Below are positions 6,554 to 10,704 of a stretch of 10,704 nucleotides of DNA, one piece after another. Both the position numbers and the translations under genes were made by a program. Numbering within the stretch: the stretch's first letter is position 1; each line of letters opens with the position of its first letter. This DNA is from Methylophilaceae bacterium UBA6140 (GTDB taxonomy: Bacteria > Pseudomonadota > Gammaproteobacteria > Burkholderiales > Methylophilaceae). A model generated the notes under the pieces. That model ran no database searches. It saw only the letters and a list, made by a program, of their open reading frames with translations, and had not been told where the DNA came from. The stretch is from contig DIVE01000021.1 of NCBI GenBank assembly GCA_002423265.1, forward strand, positions 5,266-15,969. The letters run 5' to 3'.

Positions 6554-6868
6554 ATGACGATCAAATCCACAGGCATGGCTTTACTGGCGATCAGTGTTTT
6601 TGCCGGCGGCATCAATCCGGCGCTGGCTGACGATGTCGGTCACATGCAGGTTCGCAAATTGCAGGCATCGGGCGAGATACTTTCCTTTGAAAGAATTGCC
6701 GAGCTGGCGCGCGCGATCAAGCCCGGCGATATCCTCGAAACCGAGCTGGAAAAGCGCCAGGGCCGTTATATATACGAAGTCGAGATTCTCGATGCCAGGG
6801 GCGTGGTCTGGGAGCTGAAGCTCAATGCCAAAACCGGCGAGTTGATCAAACTCGAGATCGACGACTGA
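6554..6868 (+). CDS. Secreted PepSY-domain protein
   Basis: This is a small exported protein of 104 aa with one PepSY domain. The signal peptide has MTIKST, a hydrophobic core (about 7-20) and a likely cleavage after ALA before Asp-Asp (near residue 25). The PepSY module covers about 60-104, including RYIYEVEILDARG and the end LNAKTGELIKLEIDD. PepSY domains were first described in peptidase propeptides; small periplasmic PepSY proteins are often encoded next to two-component genes. The start is uncertain: ATG at 6554 gives the best signal peptide and places AGG 9 nt upstream, 6548 is close behind, and 6515 would overlap the candidate -10 and lengthen the N-region. The response regulator begins 9 bp after the stop, so this is probably the first gene of the operon. 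It may modulate the kinase's sensor domain (inference). Confidence 0.85.
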   Translation: MTIKSTGMALLAISVFAGGINPALADDVGHMQVRKLQASGEILSFERIAELARAIKPGDILETELEKRQGRYIYEVEILDARGVVWELKLNAKTGELIKLEIDD

Positions 6869-6877
6869 GGAGGCAAG

Positions 6878-7546
6878 ATGCGCATTCTGCTGGTGGAAGA
6901 TGATCCGGCGCTGGGCCCGCAGATACGAAGCAGCCTGCAATCCGCGGGTTATGCGGTCGATGTCTCGGTCGACGGCATCGATGCGGAAGGCTTGGGTGAT
7001 ATCGAGCCTTACGATTTGATTCTTCTCGATCTGGGTCTGCCAAAGCGCCCGGGGCTGAACGTGCTTGCCAACTGGCGCAGCCGCGGCAACAAGGTGCCGG
7101 TGATCATTCTGACTGCACGCGGCAGCTGGCAGGAGAAGGTCGAAGGCTTCAAGGCCGGTGCTGATGACTATATCGGCAAGCCGTTTCAGACCGAGGAACT
7201 GCTGGCCCGAATCGGCGCTGTGCTGAAGCGCAGTCAGGGCGCTCCGGTCGGGCCGCTGGCGGTCGAGGGTGTCGTGCTGGATGAGGAAACCCAGAGTCTG
7301 ATCGATCGTAACGGTGAGCGCCACGAACTTACCGGGACCGAATATCGCCTGTTGCGCTATTTCATGCTGAATCCGGGCCAGGTGTTGTCCAAGAGCCGTC
7401 TGGCCGAGCATGTCTATGATTACGACAGCGACAAGGACAGCAATGTGATGGAGGTCTATGTCAACCGTCTGCGGCAGAAAATCGGCACTGAAATGATCCA
7501 GACGCGGCGAGGCCAGGGCTATATTTTCGGTCATCGTCCATCGTGA
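6878..7546 (+). CDS. OmpR/PhoP-family response regulator
   Basis: This is a DNA-binding response regulator of 222 aa. The receiver domain (1 to about 115) has the acidic pair Glu7/Asp8, phospho-acceptor Asp51 in LILLDLGLP, switch Thr79, and Lys101 before Pro102, so all phosphorylation residues are present. The winged-helix effector domain (about 125-220) has the usual LTGTEYRLLRYF start and the VYVNRLRQKIG recognition region. The pattern ARGSWQEKVEGFKAGADDYI is typical of the PhoP/QseB-like branch. The ribosome-binding site GAGGAGG (6867-6873) overlaps the stop of the PepSY gene and is 4 nt before the ATG. The stop overlaps the GTG of the kinase gene. It probably regulates its own operon. I leave the symbol blank because PhoP orthology cannot be settled by eye. 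Confidence 0.95.
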   Translation: MRILLVEDDPALGPQIRSSLQSAGYAVDVSVDGIDAEGLGDIEPYDLILLDLGLPKRPGLNVLANWRSRGNKVPVIILTARGSWQEKVEGFKAGADDYIGKPFQTEELLARIGAVLKRSQGAPVGPLAVEGVVLDEETQSLIDRNGERHELTGTEYRLLRYFMLNPGQVLSKSRLAEHVYDYDSDKDSNVMEVYVNRLRQKIGTEMIQTRRGQGYIFGHRPS

Positions 7547-8913
7547 AATCGCCTGATCTGAAACTTGCGCCGAAGTCGCTCAATAGTCGCCTGTCGTGGG
7601 GCCTGGCGTTGAGTCTGGTTGTTCTGCTCACGGTGCAGTGGGTGATCGCCAGCTACGCCATTCGCCATCTCACCGAGAATCAGGTCGCCAACCGCTTGGT
7701 GCAGGATAGCGAAAGTCTGCTGGCAGGGTTGCGTTTCGATGAAAACGGACAGCTACAGATAGACACGCGGCGCATCAGTACCGTTTACCAGCGTCCGTTT
7801 TCCGGACATTATTTCGTAATCAGCAGCGCCGGCGAGAAGTATGTTTCGCGATCGCTGTGGGATAAGGATCTGCTTGTTCCCGAGATTAACGCGGGGGTCG
7901 AGATACGTTTGAGCATAGAGGGCCCGGAGAAGCAGAATCTGCTCTCGGTCACCAGCGGTTATCTCAAACAGGACAGGCTGGTCGGCATTACGGTGGCGGA
8001 GGACCTGAAAGTATTCAACGCCGGTTTGCGCCAGTTTCAGTGGCTATACGGTGCCGTTTCTGTATTCATTTTATTGATACTTCTACTGCTGCAGCACTGG
8101 ATTGTACGAAGCGAACTCAAGCCTCTGCAGAGTTTGCGCTCCAGCATGGGCCGGCTTGAACGCGGTGAAACGGATCGCGTTGAAATGACCGGGCCAGCGG
8201 AGATTGCGCCGGTGATTGCCGAATTGAACCGTCTGCTGGTCACGATGAGCAACAGGGCTCGCCGCTCACGCGAGGCGCTGGGCAATCTGGCTCACGCTCT
8301 GAAAACGCGACTGGCCGTATTGCAGCAGCTGACCGAGCGGCCGGAGATCATGGCTTTGCCGGAAGTGCGGCAGCCGCTGGAAGAATCGACGGAAGCCATG
8401 CGGCGTATCGTCGAGCGTGAGCTTAAGCGCGCCAGGCTGATCGGTGACGCGCTGCCGGGCCAGCGCGTCAATCTGCGGGAAGAGATCGGCCTGCTGGTTC
8501 AAACCCTGCAACTGATGCATGCAGGGCAACCGCGTGATATTGTCTGGCATGTCGATCAGGGCGCGCAGTTCACGGGCGATCAGGAGGATTTGCTGGAATT
8601 GCTCGGCAACCTGCTGGATAACGCATTCAAGTGGAGCCGTAAGCGCATCTCGCTCACTGTCATGAACAGGGATGGCGTCGTCTTCCGCATCGAGGACGAT
8701 GGGCCGGGTTGCGAGGCCGGCGAACTCGATCAGTTGACCAGGCGCGGTTTCCGCGCCGATGAAAGCAAGCCCGGCAGCGGGCTGGGGCTCGCCATCGTGC
8801 GCGACATTGTCGAAAGTTACAGTGGTGAGCTGGTGCTGGAACGCTCATCGATACTCGGTGGTCTGGCGCTGGAAGTCAGATTGCCGAACCGGCAGCAGGT
8901 GAACAAGCCATAA
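7543..8913 (+). CDS. PhoQ-like sensor histidine kinase
   Basis: This is an inner-membrane sensor kinase of 456 aa and the partner of the upstream regulator. Domains: TM1 (about 17-39), a periplasmic sensor of about 127 residues, TM2 (about 168-188), HAMP (about 189-240), a dimerisation/H-box region with phospho-acceptor His251, and a C-terminal ATPase. The ATPase shows the N-box NLLDNAFKW (Asn356 and Asn360), G1 DDGPG (385-389) and G2 GSGLGLAIV (411-419). The H-box HALKT is PhoQ-like (E. coli PhoQ has HSLKTP), and Thr255 of the phosphatase motif is kept. The residue after Thr255, normally Pro, is Arg256 (codon CGA at 8308-8310). The GTG start shares GTGA with the regulator's stop, a coupled 4-bp overlap. 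The sensed signal is unknown; Mg2+ and cationic peptides apply to PhoQ but are not shown here. Confidence 0.94.
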   Translation: MKSPDLKLAPKSLNSRLSWGLALSLVVLLTVQWVIASYAIRHLTENQVANRLVQDSESLLAGLRFDENGQLQIDTRRISTVYQRPFSGHYFVISSAGEKYVSRSLWDKDLLVPEINAGVEIRLSIEGPEKQNLLSVTSGYLKQDRLVGITVAEDLKVFNAGLRQFQWLYGAVSVFILLILLLLQHWIVRSELKPLQSLRSSMGRLERGETDRVEMTGPAEIAPVIAELNRLLVTMSNRARRSREALGNLAHALKTRLAVLQQLTERPEIMALPEVRQPLEESTEAMRRIVERELKRARLIGDALPGQRVNLREEIGLLVQTLQLMHAGQPRDIVWHVDQGAQFTGDQEDLLELLGNLLDNAFKWSRKRISLTVMNRDGVVFRIEDDGPGCEAGELDQLTRRGFRADESKPGSGLGLAIVRDIVESYSGELVLERSSILGGLALEVRLPNRQQVNKP

Positions 8914-8925
8914 TTCAGGAGTCAC

Positions 8926-9975
8926 ATGGAATACCGTCAACTCGGTCACAGCGACCTCAATGTTTCTGCCATCTGTCTTGGTACCATGACTTTCGGTGAG
9001 CAGAATACCGAACAAGAAGCGCATCAGCAGCTTGATTTTGCATTCAACAACGGCATCAATTTCATCGATACGGCAGAGATGTACCCGGTGCCGCCCAGAG
9101 CCGAAACCTATACCCGCACCGAAACCATTGTCGGCAATTGGCTCAAGCGGCAACCGCGCGATAAGGTCGTGCTGGCGACCAAGATTGCCGGCCCGCGCCG
9201 CAGGCTGGACTGGATACGCGGCGGCCCGCTGGCGATCGACCGGCAGAACCTGCGAGAGGCTGTTGAGGGTTCTCTCAACCGCTTGCAAACCGATTATATC
9301 GACCTCTACCAATTGCATTGGCCGGAGCGCAATGTGCCGATGTTCGGCCAGTATCAGTTCGACCCGATGGCGGAGTATGACGATGGCATCAAGAAGCAGT
9401 GGGTCAGCATACGCGAGCAGCTGGAGGCGCTGTCTGAGCTGGTGCAGGCCGGCAAAATCCGTTATATCGGTGTTTCCAACGAGCATGCCTGGGGAGTCAT
9501 GGAATTCCTGCGGGTTGCGGATGCATATAAACTGCCCCGCATCGTCAGCATCCAGAACTGCTACAACCTGATCAATCGCGGTTACGAATTCGGCCTGGCC
9601 GAAATCGGCTATCGCGAGCGGCTGAGTTTGCTGGCGTATTCGCCGCTCGCCTTCGGGCATCTTACCGGCAAATATCTGGAAGGCGGCAGCGGCCGCGCCA
9701 CCTTGTTCAAGGGCTTTGCCCAACGTTACGAGAAGCCGAATGTGGCGCCGGCCAGCGCGGCTTATGCCGCATTGGCGCGCGAATACGGCTTGAGCCCTGC
9801 CGAACTCGCACTTTCCTTCGTCTACCACCGGTGGTTTGTTGCCAGCACCATCATCGGCGCCACCAGCATGCGTCAGCTGCAAGAGAACTTCAACGCCTGG
9901 CAAAAGCCGCTTTCGACCGAGCTGTTGCAAAAAATCGAGCAGTTGCACTTGCGTTACATGAACCCCGCACCCTGA
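8926..9975 (+). CDS. Tas-like aldo/keto reductase
   Basis: This is a cytoplasmic NADP(H)-dependent aldo/keto reductase, a TIM barrel of 349 aa, close in length and features to E. coli Tas (346 aa). The catalytic tetrad is visible: Asp48, Tyr53, Lys86 and His131. Other family features are MEYRQLGHSDLNVSAICLGT at the N-terminus, FIDTAEMYPVPPRAETYTRTE with the loop typical of Tas, and IGATSMRQLQENF near the C-terminus for the cofactor. The substrate is unknown; many such enzymes reduce reactive aldehydes and ketones. AGGAG (8917-8921) sits 4 nt before the ATG. The gap to the kinase gene is 12 bp, so it is probably the fourth gene of the operon. That pairing is unusual and could mean the regulator responds to a stress that yields carbonyl compounds (inference). 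Confidence 0.94.
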   Translation: MEYRQLGHSDLNVSAICLGTMTFGEQNTEQEAHQQLDFAFNNGINFIDTAEMYPVPPRAETYTRTETIVGNWLKRQPRDKVVLATKIAGPRRRLDWIRGGPLAIDRQNLREAVEGSLNRLQTDYIDLYQLHWPERNVPMFGQYQFDPMAEYDDGIKKQWVSIREQLEALSELVQAGKIRYIGVSNEHAWGVMEFLRVADAYKLPRIVSIQNCYNLINRGYEFGLAEIGYRERLSLLAYSPLAFGHLTGKYLEGGSGRATLFKGFAQRYEKPNVAPASAAYAALAREYGLSPAELALSFVYHRWFVASTIIGATSMRQLQENFNAWQKPLSTELLQKIEQLHLRYMNPAP

Positions 9976-10053
9976 GATTTTTTGCCGGAACTGTCATCAC
10001 CGATTTGCTTGCCGCCGGTATGGCCGGTAGTGGAGCCCGGGACTGATTTCTGC

Positions 10054-10059
10054 CATAAT
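10054..10059 (+). promoter_or_regulatory. Candidate -10 box of ppnP
   Basis: CATAAT matches the -10 consensus at 5 of 6 positions, 30 nt before the ppnP ATG. The best -35 is weak (3/6 at 17-bp spacing). The hairpin described next begins immediately after it. Confidence 0.35.
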
Positions 10060-10079
10060 CACGAGCTTCAAAACTCGTG
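10060..10079 (+). promoter_or_regulatory. Hairpin in the ppnP leader
   Basis: CACGAG (10060-10065) and CTCGTG (10074-10079) form a perfect 6-bp stem around an 8-nt loop. It lies between the candidate -10 and the start codon at 10090, and its 3' arm covers part of the only purine-rich stretch (GTGGA, 10077-10081) that could bind the ribosome. It could be an RNA hairpin limiting translation or a DNA operator. Confidence 0.4.
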
Positions 10080-10089
10080 GATAACCAGC

Positions 10090-10401
10090 ATGGCGCAATT
10101 CGATAATGTCAGTGTCAAAAAGAAAGCCAACGTCTATTTCGACGGCAAGTGTGTCAGTCATACCGTGTTGCTGCCAAACGGCACACGCAGCACGATAGGG
10201 GTCATTTTCCCCAGCACCCTTACGTTTAATACCGCAGCACCCGAGCTGATGGAAATCAACCTCGGTGTGTGCAAGGTCAGATTGCAAGGCGAAACCGAGT
10301 GGAAAACCTACTCGGCCGGCGACAAGTTCACAGTGCCGGGCAACTCCAGCTTTGATATCGAGACCATCGAGATGCTGGACTACGTCTGTCATTTTGAGTA
10401 A
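10090..10401 (+). CDS. ppnP: Pyrimidine/purine nucleoside phosphorylase PpnP
   Basis: PpnP (YaiE, DUF1255) is a small cupin-fold cytoplasmic enzyme that phosphorolyses a broad range of nucleosides to free base plus ribose 1-phosphate. The 103-aa product matches the family along its length: [19 protein letters not shown], then [20 protein letters not shown], then the cupin turn [16 protein letters not shown], ending LDYVCHFE. E. coli PpnP is 94 aa; the extra residues are at the N-terminus. The frame is open further upstream to 9982, but ATG at 10090 gives the usual family length, and the upstream part would cross the candidate promoter. There is no strong ribosome-binding site; a hairpin sits just ahead. 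It is followed 103 bp later by yajQ and is probably transcribed alone. Confidence 0.92.
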   Translation: MAQFDNVSVKKKANVYFDGKCVSHTVLLPNGTRSTIGVIFPSTLTFNTAAPELMEINLGVCKVRLQGETEWKTYSAGDKFTVPGNSSFDIETIEMLDYVCHFE

Positions 10402-10504
10402 AAAAACTTACTGTCACGAAGTTCACAGAGCACCGGGAGTGTGCGGAAAGTTCAACCCCTGTTCCTGCATGTTCTCCGTGCTGATGATTTTGGAGATTTA
10501 AAAG
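10402..10504. other. Gap between ppnP and yajQ with imperfect inverted repeat
   Basis: AGCAC (10429-10433) followed by GGAG (10436-10439) can pair with CTCC (10474-10477) and GTGCT (10478-10482), giving a bulged 9-bp stem with a 34-nt loop. GGAG at 10492-10495 is the yajQ ribosome-binding site, 9 nt before the ATG. No convincing promoter or terminator is visible. Confidence 0.25.
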
Positions 10505-10704
10505 ATGCCGTCTTTTGATATCAGTTCTGAAGTCGATATGGTTGCGTTGAAGAACGCCGTGGATGTTGCCAGCCGGCAAATCGTCAACCGCTATGATTTC
10601 AAGGGAACCAGTGCGAAGCTGGAATTGAACGAGAAGGATAAGCTGATTACGCTGCATGGCGATTCCGATTTTCAGCTCGACCAGATCAAGGATATTTTGC
10701 TGCC
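10505..10704 (+). CDS. yajQ: YajQ family nucleotide-binding protein, 5' part
   Basis: These are the first 66 codons of YajQ (DUF520), a small cytoplasmic protein of about 160 residues in most bacteria. Family members bind nucleotides or RNA, and a Xanthomonas homolog binds cyclic di-GMP and works with a transcription factor. The N-terminal signature MPSFDISSEVDMVALKNAVD and the following NRYDFKGT are diagnostic. The start ATG has GGAG 9 nt upstream. The gene runs past the window end, so the second domain is not seen. Family identity is secure; function here is by family only. Confidence 0.95.
   Translation, partial: MPSFDISSEVDMVALKNAVDVASRQIVNRYDFKGTSAKLELNEKDKLITLHGDSDFQLDQIKDILL

Noticed and set aside
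6581..7534. 317-codon open frame antisense to the PepSY and response regulator genes
   Set aside because: It covers two well-supported genes on the other strand and crosses their junction. The open frame follows from codon bias on the coding strand.
8845..9948. 367-codon open frame antisense to the aldo/keto reductase
   Set aside because: It is a shadow of a gene with an intact catalytic tetrad. It has no ribosome-binding site or family features of its own.
10014..10029. GCCGGTA direct repeat after the aldo/keto reductase
   Set aside because: Two 7-bp copies 9 bp apart in GC-rich sequence are easily due to chance and match no known site.

Overview
The window is an ordinary stretch of Gram-negative chromosome, most likely from a betaproteobacterium (Nitrosomonadales-like by overall protein character). 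This placement is an inference from protein style and moderate-high GC, not from a marker search. The divergent bamD / rluD-pgeF arrangement is a conserved proteobacterial cluster. An outer-membrane assembly lipoprotein, a PhoP/PhoQ-like two-component system and RimO all fit that placement. I see no insertion sequences, phage genes, CRISPR array, tRNA or rRNA.

Layout. (1) Positions 1-678: 3' part of der (EngA, ribosome-assembly GTPase), + strand. (2) 760-1584: bamD on the - strand, converging on der. (3) 1635-3423: rluD and pgeF, + strand, overlapping by 11 bp and divergent from bamD; the promoters in the 50-bp gap appear to interlock. (4) 3509-4336: a ZIP-family metal transporter with a His-rich loop, overlapped tail-to-tail by an 81-aa two-helix membrane protein on the - strand (4283-4528). 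(5) 4698-6032: rimO. (6) 6029-6364: an unrecognised 111-aa protein on the - strand, overlapping the rimO stop by 4 bp. (7) 6554-9975: a compact + strand run of a secreted PepSY-domain protein, an OmpR/PhoP-type response regulator, a PhoQ-like histidine kinase and a Tas-like aldo/keto reductase. (8) 10090-10401: ppnP, then the first 66 codons of yajQ, which runs off the end.

How the parts relate. der, rluD and rimO all act on ribosome biogenesis or modification; bamD and pgeF act on envelope construction and quality control. The second half centres on an envelope-stress-type signalling operon. The PepSY protein is probably the periplasmic accessory of the kinase, and kinase and regulator are translationally coupled (GTGA overlap). 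The divergent region between this operon and the 111-aa protein is AT-rich. It carries two symmetrical sequence elements: an 11-bp-period direct repeat and a 43-bp-span inverted repeat. They are good candidates for binding by the operon's own regulator and could make the 111-aa protein a regulon member.

I do not see a convincing new multi-gene system. The items most worth checking are the H-box proline-to-arginine change in the kinase, the two operator candidates at 6393-6410 and 6468-6510, the acidic RluD tail that carries the pgeF ribosome-binding site, and the unknown 111-aa gene.
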